64,000 nucleotides of DNA from an uncultured Alphaproteobacteria bacterium (GCA_903934325.1 CAIZNH010000006.1:30401-94400), one strand, 5' to 3'; shown: positions 22,253 to 31,209, counted from the stretch's first letter. The notes: generated from the sequence alone by a model not told the origin. Numbers and translations are program-made.

Positions 22253-22791
22253 ACCGCCTTCAGGGTTTTCCTGCTGCGCGAAGGCGCGCCGTGCTCAGGG
22301 GGCGGCAAGGCTTCGAGACGTGCCTTGGCCTCGGCCAGACCGGGCTCTTCAGGCGCGAAGAGCGGGATCAGCTGACCGGCATTGCCGTTTGCACCGGGCG
22401 AATAGTAGAAGGTCGTACCGCCGGTCGAGATGACGGCTATCCTGCAGAGCTTGCGCGCCTTTTCCAGATCTCGCGGCACCCCGCGCCCTTCCTCGAAGCG
22501 GATTCCCAGTTCGAGCGCGGCCGGCTTGTTGGCAGTCCAGGCAAGGCCTGCCAGCAGCGACGGGGGCATCACTTCGCAGGCAACCGTAATCAGCCCCCCG
22601 TCAGGCCCCGGCCACGGACAGCCATTGGCTGGCTGCGCCCCGCTGGCCAGCGAGGCCTCGATCCGTGCGCGGTCCTCGGGCGAGAGCGGCGTGCGGGTGT
22701 CGATCCCGAGATATTGCTGCGGTGTCGCGCATCCGCCGACCAGCAGCGCGAGCACAACCGGAACGGCAAGTCGTGCTGCCCTCAGCATCAC
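22231..22791 (-). CDS. Sel1-like lipoprotein with CEVMP motif
   Basis: A 186-residue predicted lipoprotein: signal AVPVVLALLVGGC with lipobox cysteine at about residue 21. The central part has ANGCPWPGPDGG and ACEVMP, two cysteines likely to pair in the periplasm, followed by a Sel1-like helix pair ALELGIRFEEGRGVPRDLEKARKL. The downstream neighbour at 22809 has the same plan, so they are tandem paralogues. Function not known. Its end overlaps the convergent DUF2189 gene by 22 bp. Confidence 0.78.
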   Translation of the reverse strand: MMLRAARLAVPVVLALLVGGCATPQQYLGIDTRTPLSPEDRARIEASLASGAQPANGCPWPGPDGGLITVACEVMPPSLLAGLAWTANKPAALELGIRFEEGRGVPRDLEKARKLCRIAVISTGGTTFYYSPGANGNAGQLIPLFAPEEPGLAEAKARLEALPPPEHGAPSRSRKTLKAVQTTARR

Positions 22792-22808
22792 AACTGCCCG
22801 GCCATGTT

Positions 22809-23327
22809 CTAGTCAGCCGACGCGAGATTGCGCAGCCGTTCCTGCGCTTCGGGCAGGCCGACCCCGCGCAAGCGGGTGTAGATCGTGTGTCCGCCGATGC
22901 CCGATACCACGAAGCTCGCGATGCCTTCGACGTTGACCGGCGCGCCGCGCTGCGAATCCCGGGCCGCCATGCGGTAGAAGCGCCGCGCCAATTCAGGGTT
23001 ACGCGCGACCCCGCGCCCTTCCTCCAGGCGCTTGGCGAGTTCGAGCTGCGCCCGCTTGTTGATGACATTGCGCGCCATGTCCGCAAGCACCGGCAGCGGC
23101 ATCACCTCGCAGGGGATCCGCGTCGGCCCCTCGGTGACCGGATGCACCCAGTCGCACTGCCCCGATCCCAGATCGCCGCGCTGATAGGCTGCCGCAAGAA
23201 CTCGCAATTCGGCCTCGCTCACCGGCCGGTCAAGCGCGGCAGAAGCGGTCTCCTGCGCCGCCGCAGCGCCTGCCGCCAGCACCATCGCAGCGCCCATTCC
23301 GAAGCATTTCACGACCCGCGACACCAT
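22809..23327 (-). CDS. Exported Sel1-like protein with CEVMP motif
   Basis: A 172-residue protein with a cleavable signal peptide (MVSRVVKCFGMGAAMVLAAGAAAAQ). The mature part has GQCDWVHPVTEG, PCEVMPLPVLADMARNVINK and ELAKRLEEGRGVARNPELARRFYRMAARDS, a Sel1-like repeat, parallel to the lipoprotein gene 18 bp downstream. I start at 23327 because GGAGAGAGG precedes it and the signal peptide begins there; an upstream reading to 23573 crosses the next promoter region. First gene of a two-gene unit. Confidence 0.8.
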   Translation of the reverse strand: MVSRVVKCFGMGAAMVLAAGAAAAQETASAALDRPVSEAELRVLAAAYQRGDLGSGQCDWVHPVTEGPTRIPCEVMPLPVLADMARNVINKRAQLELAKRLEEGRGVARNPELARRFYRMAARDSQRGAPVNVEGIASFVVSGIGGHTIYTRLRGVGLPEAQERLRNLASAD

Positions 23328-23535
23328 TGCCTCTCTCCATCTAAGACACCGATAACACGAGATATATTTCCAAGAAACCGGCTTAATCGTCAATGAACAA
23401 GCCGCTGCGCAAAAGCAGCCATGCCCTGCAAAAAGACCATGGCGCTCGGCCGCCTTGCCGTTACATCTGGCAGCGAGACTGTGCATGAAGGAAGGCCTGC
23501 CAAGGGCCTCGCGTGCGGCACGAGGGAGAGAGACC

Positions 23536-24579
23536 ATGACCGAAGCCATCATCGAGCCAGAACTGGCGATCATCGATCCGCACCATCACCTGTGGGATCT
23601 GCGCCCGCTGCTGCCGATGTTCCCCGAACCGCGCCACCGCTTTCTCGAAACGCTGGTGCCGGCCGCGCATTACACCTTCGATCACCTCCATGCCGATGTC
23701 ACCACCGGCCACAACATCATCGCCACGGTGTTCATGGAATGCGGCGCATTCTACAATTCGGCCTATGGCGATGCGCTGAAGCCGGTGGGCGAGGTCGAAT
23801 ATGTGAACGGCGTCGCGGCGCAATCGGCGAGCGGGCTCTACGGGAAACTGCGCGCCTGTGCCGGGATTGTCGGCCATGCCAACCTGATGCTCGGCAGCGA
23901 CGCGGGCGCGGTGCTCGATGCGCTCACCGCCGCCGCGCCTGCGCGCTTCAAGGGGATCCGCCATCAGGGCGCATGGGATGCCGATCCCGACGTGCTCGGC
24001 CCGCCCTTCCACGCGCCCCAAGGCCTCTATCGCGACGCGACCTTCCGCGCGGGCTTTGCCGAACTGGGCAAGCGCGGGCTCAGCTTCGATGCCTGGGTGC
24101 TGGAGCCGCAGATCGGCGATGTGATCGATCTTGCGCGCGCCTTTCCCGATACCCCGATCTGCCTCGACCATTGCGGCACGCCGCTGGGCTCTGCGAGCTA
24201 TGCAGGCAGGCTGGAGGAACGTTTCGGCGTGTGGCGCGACGCGATCATCGAGCTGGGCAAGTGCGAGAACGTGATGGTCAAGCTCGGCGGGCTGGCGATG
24301 CACAATTGCGCGATGCCCGAGGCCGGGCCTGCCGCAGGCGTCGGCTCGGAGGAACTGGCGCGGCTGTGGAAGCCCTATATCGAGACCTGCATCGAAGCCT
24401 TCGGCACGCGCCGCGCCATGTTCGAGAGCAATTACCCGGTCGATCGCTGGGGCGCGACCTATCCGGTGCTGTGGAACGCCTTCAAGCGCATCACCAGCGG
24501 GGCCAGCGCGGAGGAGAAGGCGGCGCTCTATGCCGGCAACGCGGCGCGGTTCTACCGGTTGGAAAATCTGCCCGGGTGA
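23536..24579 (+). CDS. Amidohydrolase family 2 protein (TIM-barrel metal hydrolase)
   Basis: A 347-residue amidohydrolase of the 2-pyrone-4,6-dicarboxylate lactonase/decarboxylase-like family. N-terminal DPHHHLWDL near residues 14-22 gives the metal-binding histidines, ICLDHCGTPLG the central motif, and MFESNYPVDRWG the C-terminal aspartate/substrate loop. It lies 90 bp before a nitronate monooxygenase gene in the same direction. Substrate unknown. The start is supported by GAGGGAGAGA upstream of the ATG. Confidence 0.88.
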   Translation: MTEAIIEPELAIIDPHHHLWDLRPLLPMFPEPRHRFLETLVPAAHYTFDHLHADVTTGHNIIATVFMECGAFYNSAYGDALKPVGEVEYVNGVAAQSASGLYGKLRACAGIVGHANLMLGSDAGAVLDALTAAAPARFKGIRHQGAWDADPDVLGPPFHAPQGLYRDATFRAGFAELGKRGLSFDAWVLEPQIGDVIDLARAFPDTPICLDHCGTPLGSASYAGRLEERFGVWRDAIIELGKCENVMVKLGGLAMHNCAMPEAGPAAGVGSEELARLWKPYIETCIEAFGTRRAMFESNYPVDRWGATYPVLWNAFKRITSGASAEEKAALYAGNAARFYRLENLPG

Positions 24580-24669
24580 CGCCACGTCACTCGTAAAAAC
24601 GCGCTTGGCTCGGCAGGAACCCGCGCTAGAGACACCCATTCAAGCCGAATACGTTTTGAGGAGAAACCC

Positions 24670-25674
24670 ATGCCCCTTCCCGCCCCGTTCGATCGTCTGC
24701 GCCTGCCGCTGATCGGATCGCCGCTGTTCATCGTTTCGGGCCCGGAACTGGTGATCGCGCAGTGCAAGGCGGGGATCATCGGCAGCTTCCCGGCGCTGAA
24801 TGCGCGCCCGCAGTCGCAGCTTGATGAGTGGCTCCACCAGATCACCGAGGAACTGGCCGCCCATAACCGCGCCCATCCCGATCGTCCCGCCGCGCCCTTC
24901 GCGGTCAACCAGATCGTCCACAAGACCAATGACCGCGTCGATGCCGACATGGCGACCTGCGCAAAGTGGCAGGTGCCGATGATCATCACCTCGCTGGGCG
25001 CGCGCGAGGATATCTACACCGCGGTGCGCAACTGGGGCGGCGTGACGATGCACGACGTCATCAATAACCGCTTCGCCCACAAGGCGATCGAAAAGGGCGC
25101 GACCGGCCTCATTCCGGTGGCGGCAGGGGCCGGCGGCCATGCAGGCGCGCTGTCGCCCTTCGCGCTGATGCAGGAAATCCGCGAGTGGTTTGATGGCCTC
25201 GTCGCGCTGTCAGGCTCGATCGGCCACGGCGCCTCGATCCTTGCCGCCCAGGCCTTGCGCGCCGACTTCGCCTATGCCGGCAGCGCCTTCATCGCCACCA
25301 AGGAAGCCAACGCCGAGCAGGGCTACAAGCAGGGCATCGTCGAAGGCTCCTCGGAAGGGATCGTCTACACCAACCTGTTCACCGGCGTGCACGGCAATTA
25401 CCTGCGCTCCTCGATCGAGGCGGCCGGGCTTGATCCCGACGATCTGCCGGTCAGCGATCCGAGCAAGATGAACTTCGGCAGCGGCGGCAACACCAAGGCC
25501 AAGGCGTGGAAGGACATCTGGGGTTCGGGCCAGGGCATCGGCACGATCAAGGAAGTCGGCACGGTCGAAGACCTCGTCGCCCGGCTGGAGCGTGAATATC
25601 ACGCCGCCAAGGCACGTCTTGCCGATAACTCAGGCTATGCCGCCTGGGCCGCGCTCTCCGAGGCTGCCGAATAA
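24670..25674 (+). CDS. Nitronate monooxygenase / FMN-dependent 2-nitropropane dioxygenase family
   Basis: FMN-dependent barrel enzyme oxidising alkyl nitronates (propionate-3-nitronate in characterised members). The 334-residue protein has RLPLIGSPLFIVSGPELVIAQ at the N-terminus, the FMN-binding GLIPVAAGAGGHAGALSPFALMQ with the usual catalytic-region histidine, and GHGASILAAQALRADFAYAGSAFIATKEA. GAGGAGAAA precedes the start. Two inverted repeats follow its stop. Confidence 0.92.
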   Translation: MPLPAPFDRLRLPLIGSPLFIVSGPELVIAQCKAGIIGSFPALNARPQSQLDEWLHQITEELAAHNRAHPDRPAAPFAVNQIVHKTNDRVDADMATCAKWQVPMIITSLGAREDIYTAVRNWGGVTMHDVINNRFAHKAIEKGATGLIPVAAGAGGHAGALSPFALMQEIREWFDGLVALSGSIGHGASILAAQALRADFAYAGSAFIATKEANAEQGYKQGIVEGSSEGIVYTNLFTGVHGNYLRSSIEAAGLDPDDLPVSDPSKMNFGSGGNTKAKAWKDIWGSGQGIGTIKEVGTVEDLVARLEREYHAAKARLADNSGYAAWAALSEAAE

Positions 25675-25684
25675 GCATTTTGCG

Positions 25685-25712
25685 TTCCCGTTCAGGCTGA
25701 CGCGAACGGGAA
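25685..25712 (+). terminator. Hairpin after nitronate monooxygenase gene
   Basis: Perfect 9-bp stem TTCCCGTTC / GAACGGGAA with a 10-nt loop, 11 bp after the stop codon. No T-run. Could end the plus-strand transcript. Confidence 0.6.
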
Positions 25713-25742
25713 GCAACGCTCAAGCGCCGCGCGGGCTTAAGC

Positions 25743-25777
25743 GCGCGGGTCCTGTCTCTTCGCGACCGGACCCGCGC
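25743..25777. terminator. Convergent-gene hairpin
   Basis: 10-bp GC-rich stem GCGCGGGTCC / GGACCCGCGC with a 15-nt loop, abutting the stop codon of the minus-strand AHH gene. Serves either strand. Confidence 0.6.
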
Positions 25778-26326
25778 TTACTCGGCCGCCCAGAGCAATT
25801 CGGCCATCGCGTCGAGCTCGGTGAAATCGAAGCCGGTGCCAAGCGGGTCCCTGCGGTTGAGCAGGACCCGCCGCCGCTCGTTGAGCAATTGCCGCCGCAG
25901 CGCGGCTTGCAGCAGTTGCAGGCGCATCAGCGCCTCTTCCAGCGCGACATCGGGATGGTGGCTGCGCGCCGCCGACCAGCGCGCCTCGATCCGGCCGACG
26001 CGGGCGATCACCATCTCGTTATAGCGGTGATGCGGCCCTCGGTGCAGCGGCATGCGGGTGCGCAGGCTCGCCTCCTCGCTCGCCGGCAGCAGCAACCCGT
26101 TGGCGCGGAAATCGTCGAACCCCACCCGCTCGCGGCCCAGCGCCTCGAACAGTGTGCCGAAGCAGCGGCGGCTCAGCAGCCGGCGTGGAAGCAGGTGGTG
26201 GCGTTGGAGTGCGGGGTCATATCCGGGCACATCCCGCCGGTTGACCTCCCGGAAAGCGATGACAGACCTGATGGCGGATCCCCCCTGCCAGCATCTATTC
26301 GCGCCACACCCTGATGAAATCACCAT
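25778..26326 (-). CDS. AHH-domain putative nuclease
   Basis: A 182-residue protein with an AHH-type HNH/endonuclease VII-like region: LQRHHLLPRRLL (the histidine pair), GFDDFRANGLLLPASEEAS, and MPLHRGPHHRYNEMVIARVGRIE. The AHH family is mostly found in toxin effectors and in stand-alone proteins; catalytic activity here is inferred. The start at 26326 overlaps the upstream gene by 32 bp and lacks a clear ribosome site; no later ATG precedes the domain. It has no signal peptide. Confidence 0.72.
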   Translation of the reverse strand: MVISSGCGANRCWQGGSAIRSVIAFREVNRRDVPGYDPALQRHHLLPRRLLSRRCFGTLFEALGRERVGFDDFRANGLLLPASEEASLRTRMPLHRGPHHRYNEMVIARVGRIEARWSAARSHHPDVALEEALMRLQLLQAALRRQLLNERRRVLLNRRDPLGTGFDFTELDAMAELLWAAE

Positions 26327-27083
26327 TGCGCGACGTGCGCATCACCAGCCTGGTTCCATCAGGCGCGATGATCCGCTCGCTTTCTTCTAACCCCCCGACA
26401 ATGACCAGTTGGTTGACAAGCCGCACGCCCAATCGCGTCGCGGCGACCTTGTCCGAGGTGAGCGGCGGCTCGATCCTGAGTTCCTGCCCGATCCAGAAAT
26501 TGAGGCCTACTGTCTGCAAGGCGCCGTCCTCCACCTGCTCGAAAGCGGTGAGGCCCAGCGCGGGGAAGGCCCCGCCTTCAAGCCACGCGGTGATGACGGA
26601 TTCGAAGAACCGCCGCCCGATCGCGCTGCGCGACGGATCCCACACCACCGCCACAAGATCCTCGAAATGCTGGGTCAGATCGCGCGCGAGGCCGAGCATG
26701 CCGCGCAGCACCGGCATCGAGCGCTCGCCACCGGCAAGGTGCGGGCCCGGCGTGATGGTCAGCGCTTCGAGCGCCTCCTGCCCGGCAGCGCTGGCAGGAA
26801 AATCGAAGCGGTGGGCAATCACCGGCAGCACGCCCGCAGGCCCCGGCGCCAGCCCGCGCAAATCAAAGGTCAGCCCCTCGCGCAGCAGTTCCAGCCACGC
26901 CTGCGCTTGCGCCTCGGCATCAGCCCTCGCCGGCACGCCCGCCTGCGCGCTGTCTGCCTGCGTCACCAGCAGGCCCGCAGCGGCATCGCCGGCAGGATCA
27001 TGGCTCAGACTGACCGCGTGCTGATGCGAGAGAAACGCGAGCATATCCGCGCGCGTCGGCCGCTTGCCCGCGGCAAACAGCAA
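26295..27083 (-). CDS. Conserved hypothetical protein, DUF4261-like
   Basis: A 262-residue soluble protein. Its second half (FPALGLTAFEQVEDGALQTV then GLNFWIGQELRIEPP) recalls DUF4261, a family related to immunity-type proteins, but I hold this loosely. The frame is open and protein-like for 18 codons upstream (to a TAA at 27138-27140) without any ATG or GTG, so the true start may be the TTG at 27083, preceded by AGGG, or the gene may be 5'-damaged. Its 3' end overlaps the AHH nuclease gene by 32 bp, which suggests coupled expression. Confidence 0.65.
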   Translation of the reverse strand: MLFAAGKRPTRADMLAFLSHQHAVSLSHDPAGDAAAGLLVTQADSAQAGVPARADAEAQAQAWLELLREGLTFDLRGLAPGPAGVLPVIAHRFDFPASAAGQEALEALTITPGPHLAGGERSMPVLRGMLGLARDLTQHFEDLVAVVWDPSRSAIGRRFFESVITAWLEGGAFPALGLTAFEQVEDGALQTVGLNFWIGQELRIEPPLTSDKVAATRLGVRLVNQLVIVGGLEESERIIAPDGTRLVMRTSRNGDFIRVWRE

Positions 27084-27239
27084 ATGAAGCCCTGCAACAT
27101 CAGCGTAAGGCGACGGTGAAATCTTCGAGGCCCCCTCTTATCGCACCTGACCGGGCGACGACCGGTAGGCATCCTTGGCGTGTTTGACCACTATCGTCGA
27201 GTCCCCAAAGGACCTCCCTGTCCCGATAAGGGTCATAGC

Positions 27240-27740
27240 CTAGAAGATGCCGAGTTGCAGCCCCTCGGCCAGGCCAGCGCCGATTTCCCGACATTTTTTC
27301 AGCGCCTTGTCCGGCACCTGTTTGGGGGCGGCGATAGCCTCGGGAGTCTGGGCCGAAAAATTGACGATCACGCCGTCCATGACACGGCGCAGTCGCCAAC
27401 CGGTCACAATCCGGTCAAGCTGCCGCCCGGCCCCAGCCCCGTCCGATCCGGCGGCGATGATCGTGGCATAGGGCCGCCCCTCGATCTGCCCGAGCACATC
27501 ATAATAGGTGCGGTCGAACATCTCTTTCATCAGCCCGGAAAGACTGCCGAGATTTTCGGGCGCCACAAACAGGTATCCGCCTGCCGCCAGCAGATCGGCA
27601 GCGGTCACCGCCTCGGCGGGCAGCAAGCGCGACCCCGCAGCAGCCTCCGCAGCAGCCCGCGCCAGCGCCTCGCTCGCGCCGGTGCGGCTGTGCCAGATCA
27701 CCAGCAGGTGCGGCGCGGGAAGGCTTGTCTCCATGCCCAT
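27240..27740 (-). CDS. Flavodoxin-like NAD(P)H-dependent oxidoreductase
   Basis: A 166-residue protein with a flavodoxin/WrbA-like fold: LLVIWHSRTGASEALARAAAE near the N-terminus is the FMN-phosphate loop, GGYLFVAPENLGSLSGLMKEMFDRTYY the second flavin loop and ATIIAAGSDGAGAGRQLDRIV the third. Electron donor and partner unknown. Starts at 27740 or 27734 are both possible. It is divergent from recJ with 79 bp between starts. About 157 bp separate it from the downstream hypothetical gene. Confidence 0.82.
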   Translation of the reverse strand: MGMETSLPAPHLLVIWHSRTGASEALARAAAEAAAGSRLLPAEAVTAADLLAAGGYLFVAPENLGSLSGLMKEMFDRTYYDVLGQIEGRPYATIIAAGSDGAGAGRQLDRIVTGWRLRRVMDGVIVNFSAQTPEAIAAPKQVPDKALKKCREIGAGLAEGLQLGIF

Positions 27741-27819
27741 GCTGCGTGGCCCGCGTTCCTGTCGATTGTCAATCACCTGCGCCTGTGCGCTGGCGCGGCT
27801 TTGGGCTATGCTGCGGCCC

Positions 27820-29637
27820 ATGTCCTCCGCCCCGCTGTCGCCTGCCTCCTCTCTGGCCCCTCATGCCCATGTGCTGGGTGTCACCTCCTCGCTTTCGGGC
27901 AAGGCGTGGCGCTGGCGCGGCGGCAATATGGAACTGGGCGAGGATGCTGCGCGCGGTCTTGACCGCTCGATCCTCGATCAGCTGCTGCTGACCCGCGGCG
28001 TGGCCGAGGATGATCTCGCCCGCCATGCCCGCCCGACCTTGCGCGAATTCCTGCCCGACCCGTCCGCCTTCCGCGATATGGACACCGCCGCCGCGCGCCT
28101 TGCCCATGCCGTCACGACGGGCGAGCGGGTGACGATCTATGGCGATTATGATGTCGACGGGGCGACCAGCGCGGCGCTGCTCGTCGAACTGCTGCGCCAG
28201 CTCGGGCTTGATGCGGGCTATTACATCCCCGATCGCCTGCTCGAAGGCTATGGCCCTTCCGGAGAGGCGCTGGTGAAGCTGGCCGAGGCCGGATCGCAGC
28301 TGATCGTGACGGTCGATTGCGGCGCAATGGCGCACGAGGCGCTGGCCATGGCGAAGGATGCAGGCGTCGATGTGATCGTGGTCGATCACCACAAGTGCTC
28401 GCCCGAACTTCCCGTGACCGCCGCCCTCGTCAATCCCAACCGGCTCGACGAGAGCGATCTGGGCGCGGCGCATGGCCACCTTGCTGCGGTGGGCGTCGCC
28501 TTCCTTCTCGCCATCGCGCTGGTGCGGACCTTGCGCGAGGAGGGCTGGTTTGCCGCAGGAGAGCGGCGCGAACCCGATCTTATCGGGCTGCTCGATCTGG
28601 TGGCGCTCGGCACCGTCGCCGATGTCGCCGCGCTCCACGGCCTCAACCGCGCCTTCGTGGCGCAGGGGCTGAAGGTGCTGGCGAAGCGCGAGCGGATCGG
28701 CATGGCCGCGCTGATCGATGCGAGCCGGCTGACTCGCGCACCACAAGCGAGCGACCTCGGCTTCGCGCTCGGGCCGCGCATCAATGCCGGCGGGCGGATC
28801 GGCGAATCGACTTTGGGCGTGCGCCTGCTCACCACCACCGACGCCGAGGAAGCGCGGACCATCGCGATCCAGCTCTCGCAGCTGAACGAGGAACGCCGCG
28901 CAATCGAGGCCGAAGTGCAGGAGGCCGCCGAAGCCATGCTCGCAGGGCAGCACAACATGGCGGTGCAGGTGCTCGCCGGATATGGCTGGCACCCGGGCGT
29001 GATCGGGATCGTGGCGGGCCGCATCAAGGAGAAGACCGGCAAGCCCGCCATCGTCATCGCGCTCGACGACACGCAGGGCAAAGGCTCCGGCCGTTCGATC
29101 AGCGGGGTGGACCTTGGCGCCGCGATCATCGCCGCGCGCGAGGCGGGGCTGCTGGTGGCGGGCGGCGGCCATGCCATGGCGGCGGGGCTCACCATCGAGC
29201 CGGGGCGGCTGGCCGATTTCGCAGGCTTTCTCGACGAGCGGCTCGCCCGCGATGTCGAGCGCGCGCGCGCGGGCGCGGCGATGCTGCTCGATCTTGCGCT
29301 CGCACCCGGCGGGCTCACGCCTGATCTGGTCGATACGCTGGAGGCAGGCGGGCCTTACGGCGTGGGCTGGCCTGCACCGCGCGTGGCGGTCGGGCCGGTG
29401 CGGATCGTCAAGGCGGATATTGTCGGCAAGGATCACCTTCGGATTGTTGCCAGCGGCAATGACGGGCGCTCGTTCAAGGCGATCGCCTTCCGCGCCGCCG
29501 AGACCGAAATGGCGCAGACCCTGCTCCATCGCAGCGCCGGACGGCGCTTCCACCTCGCGGGCCGCGCGCGGATCGACGACTGGGGCAGCCGTCCGGCGGC
29601 CGAATTGCAGCTGGAAGATGCGGCCTTCGCCGACTGA
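27820..29637 (+). CDS. recJ: Single-stranded-DNA-specific exonuclease RecJ
   Basis: 5'-3' single-strand exonuclease in recombination and mismatch repair. The 605-residue protein contains the DHH phosphoesterase motifs TIYGDYDVDGATSAALL, VDCGAMA and VVDHHKCSPELP, and the DHHA1 motif VAGGGHAMAAGLTIEPG. The C-terminal OB-like domain ends in RARIDDWGSRPAAELQLEDAAF. I start at 27820 (MSSAPLSPASS); a further 104 codons upstream are open but are antisense to the flavodoxin gene. The next feature downstream is a tRNA gene. Confidence 0.95.
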   Translation: MSSAPLSPASSLAPHAHVLGVTSSLSGKAWRWRGGNMELGEDAARGLDRSILDQLLLTRGVAEDDLARHARPTLREFLPDPSAFRDMDTAAARLAHAVTTGERVTIYGDYDVDGATSAALLVELLRQLGLDAGYYIPDRLLEGYGPSGEALVKLAEAGSQLIVTVDCGAMAHEALAMAKDAGVDVIVVDHHKCSPELPVTAALVNPNRLDESDLGAAHGHLAAVGVAFLLAIALVRTLREEGWFAAGERREPDLIGLLDLVALGTVADVAALHGLNRAFVAQGLKVLAKRERIGMAALIDASRLTRAPQASDLGFALGPRINAGGRIGESTLGVRLLTTTDAEEARTIAIQLSQLNEERRAIEAEVQEAAEAMLAGQHNMAVQVLAGYGWHPGVIGIVAGRIKEKTGKPAIVIALDDTQGKGSGRSISGVDLGAAIIAAREAGLLVAGGGHAMAAGLTIEPGRLADFAGFLDERLARDVERARAGAAMLLDLALAPGGLTPDLVDTLEAGGPYGVGWPAPRVAVGPVRIVKADIVGKDHLRIVASGNDGRSFKAIAFRAAETEMAQTLLHRSAGRRFHLAGRARIDDWGSRPAAELQLEDAAFAD

Positions 29638-29683
29638 CAATCGGGGGCAGCACAATTTTTCCGAGGCCGCGCGCAAACGGGGC

Positions 29684-29712
29684 TTGACCGGTCCAATTCA
29701 CCCCCCTAGTAG
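29684..29712 (+). promoter_or_regulatory. Promoter of tRNA-Glu
   Basis: TTGACC at 29684-29689 and TAGTAG at 29707-29712 with a 17-bp spacer, placing the start of transcription about 14 bp before the tRNA. Confidence 0.55.
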
Positions 29713-29732
29713 CGCGCTCTCGCAACCGACGA

Positions 29733-29807
29733 GGCCCCTTCGTCTAGCGGTTAGGACGCGGCCCTTTCACGGCTGAAACACGGGTTCGATTCCCGTAGGG
29801 GTCACCA
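29733..29807 (+). tRNA. tRNA-Glu (TTC anticodon)
   Basis: Cloverleaf readable by eye: acceptor GGCCCCT with AGGGGTC (one G-U pair), D-arm TCTAGCGGTTAGGAC, anticodon loop CTTTCAC with anticodon TTC, T-arm CGGGTTCGATTCCCG, discriminator A and an encoded CCA. Isolated between recJ and phoR. Confidence 0.95.
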
Positions 29808-29934
29808 CCTTTCGGATGCGAGACACGAACGGGCGGCAGGCTTCGGCCTTGCCGCCCTTTTCGTTTGTGACCCTTCCCGCAGCCGATTGTGACACGGCGC
29901 TCTGGGCGCTTTGCAGCGTCGGCGCTTGGCTGTA

Positions 29935-31200
29935 ATGCGCTCGCCCATGGGCATGGGGCAGAACCTTCCGGTCGCAGGCATATCGCTGGCAGCGGGGACC
30001 TTTGTGGCGATGATGCTGCTGGGGGTCGATCCGGTCATTGCCATTGCCGTGACGGTGGTGTGGATCGGCTCGCTGATGGTGATCGCGGGCCGCCCGCCCG
30101 AACCTGCGCCAGTGGTGCGCCGCCAGCCCCTCAGCCTCGAATCGATCCGCGATCTGATCGAGAATTTCTCCACCCCGCTGCTGATCACCGACCGCAGCAC
30201 CATCGAGCTGGCCAATTCTGCGGCGCGGACCATGCTGGGCCAGCACATGATCGGGCAGGACGCACGCGTGGCGCTGCGCCAGCCCGAGGCGATTGCGCTC
30301 CTGAACGAAGGCCGCAACGGCGAGGCGATCGTGCGCGGGCTCGTGCGGCGGCAGGATATCTGGCAGATCAGCCGCCGCGCGATCGACGACCGGCTCGCCC
30401 TGCTCGAACTCACCAACCAGACCGCCGAGGCCGATATCAGCCGCGCGCACACCGATTTCGTCGCCAATGCCAGCCACGAATTGCGCACGCCGCTCGCCGC
30501 GATCCTCGGCTATGTCGAGACCCTGCGCGAGGATGACGGCCGGGTCGACACGCCCACCGCGCAGAAGTTCCTCGGCATCATCGAGCGCGAGGCGCACCGG
30601 CTTCAGGCGCTGGTGAGCGACCTCATGAGCCTCAGCCGGGTGGAGGCGGAAAAGCACGACCTGCCGACCGAGCGGATCGCGCTGGCCCCGCTGGTCGAGC
30701 GCGCCGCGCGCGATGCGGCAGGCCCCGAGCGGTTCGAGCGGATCGCGCTCGATCTGGCGGCGGCGCCGTTTGTGCTCGGCGATCATCACCAGCTTGAACA
30801 GGTGGTGCGCAACCTCGTCGACAATGCGCTCAAATATGGCGCGGCCGAGGGCAAGGTCGCGGTCGCGCTCGATCTGGCGCCGGGCGATCAGGCGCGCATT
30901 GCCGTGGCGGACGAGGGCGAAGGCATCGCGGCGGACCAGATTCCCCACCTCACCCGCCGATTCTATCGCACCGATCCGGGCCGCAGCCGCGCTTCGGGCG
31001 GCACGGGGCTTGGTCTGGCGATCGTGAAACACATCGTGGAGCGCCATCGCGGGCGGCTCGACATTTCCAGCGAGCTTGGCAAAGGCACCCGCGTCGTGGT
31101 GCGCATCCCCTTGGCACAGAACGATATTCCTGAAAAAACCGGCAGCAGCGCGGCGGACGCAGACGGGAACCGGATGGGCGAAACCCAACAACTGTCATAG
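29935..31200 (+). CDS. phoR: Phosphate regulon sensor histidine kinase PhoR
   Basis: Membrane histidine kinase that phosphorylates PhoB when phosphate is scarce. The 421-residue protein has two N-terminal transmembrane segments (about 10-50), a PAS-like region, the H-box FVANASHELRTPLAAILGYVETL with the phospho-accepting His, the N-box LEQVVRNLVDNALKYG, G1 VADEGEGIA and G2 GGTGLGLAIVKHIVERH. Identity as PhoR rests on position in front of pstCAB-phoU-phoB and a PhoR-like layout. Starts at 29935, 29947 or 29953 are possible. A Pho box overlaps its stop codon. Confidence 0.93.
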   Translation: MRSPMGMGQNLPVAGISLAAGTFVAMMLLGVDPVIAIAVTVVWIGSLMVIAGRPPEPAPVVRRQPLSLESIRDLIENFSTPLLITDRSTIELANSAARTMLGQHMIGQDARVALRQPEAIALLNEGRNGEAIVRGLVRRQDIWQISRRAIDDRLALLELTNQTAEADISRAHTDFVANASHELRTPLAAILGYVETLREDDGRVDTPTAQKFLGIIEREAHRLQALVSDLMSLSRVEAEKHDLPTERIALAPLVERAARDAAGPERFERIALDLAAAPFVLGDHHQLEQVVRNLVDNALKYGAAEGKVAVALDLAPGDQARIAVADEGEGIAADQIPHLTRRFYRTDPGRSRASGGTGLGLAIVKHIVERHRGRLDISSELGKGTRVVVRIPLAQNDIPEKTGSSAADADGNRMGETQQLS

Positions 31201-31209
31201 TATTGTCTT
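31192..31209 (+). promoter_or_regulatory. Pho box in front of pstC
   Basis: CTGTCAT-AGTA-TTGTCTT, two 7-bp direct repeats separated by 4 bp, matching the PhoB consensus (first repeat exact, second 5 of 7). It overlaps the phoR stop codon and lies about 105 bp upstream of pstC, so pstCAB-phoU can be induced separately from phoR. Confidence 0.75.

Noticed and set aside
27100..27399. Minus-strand 99-codon frame overlapping the flavodoxin-like gene
   Set aside because: Arg/Gly-rich shadow in another frame of a gene with clear flavin-binding motifs.
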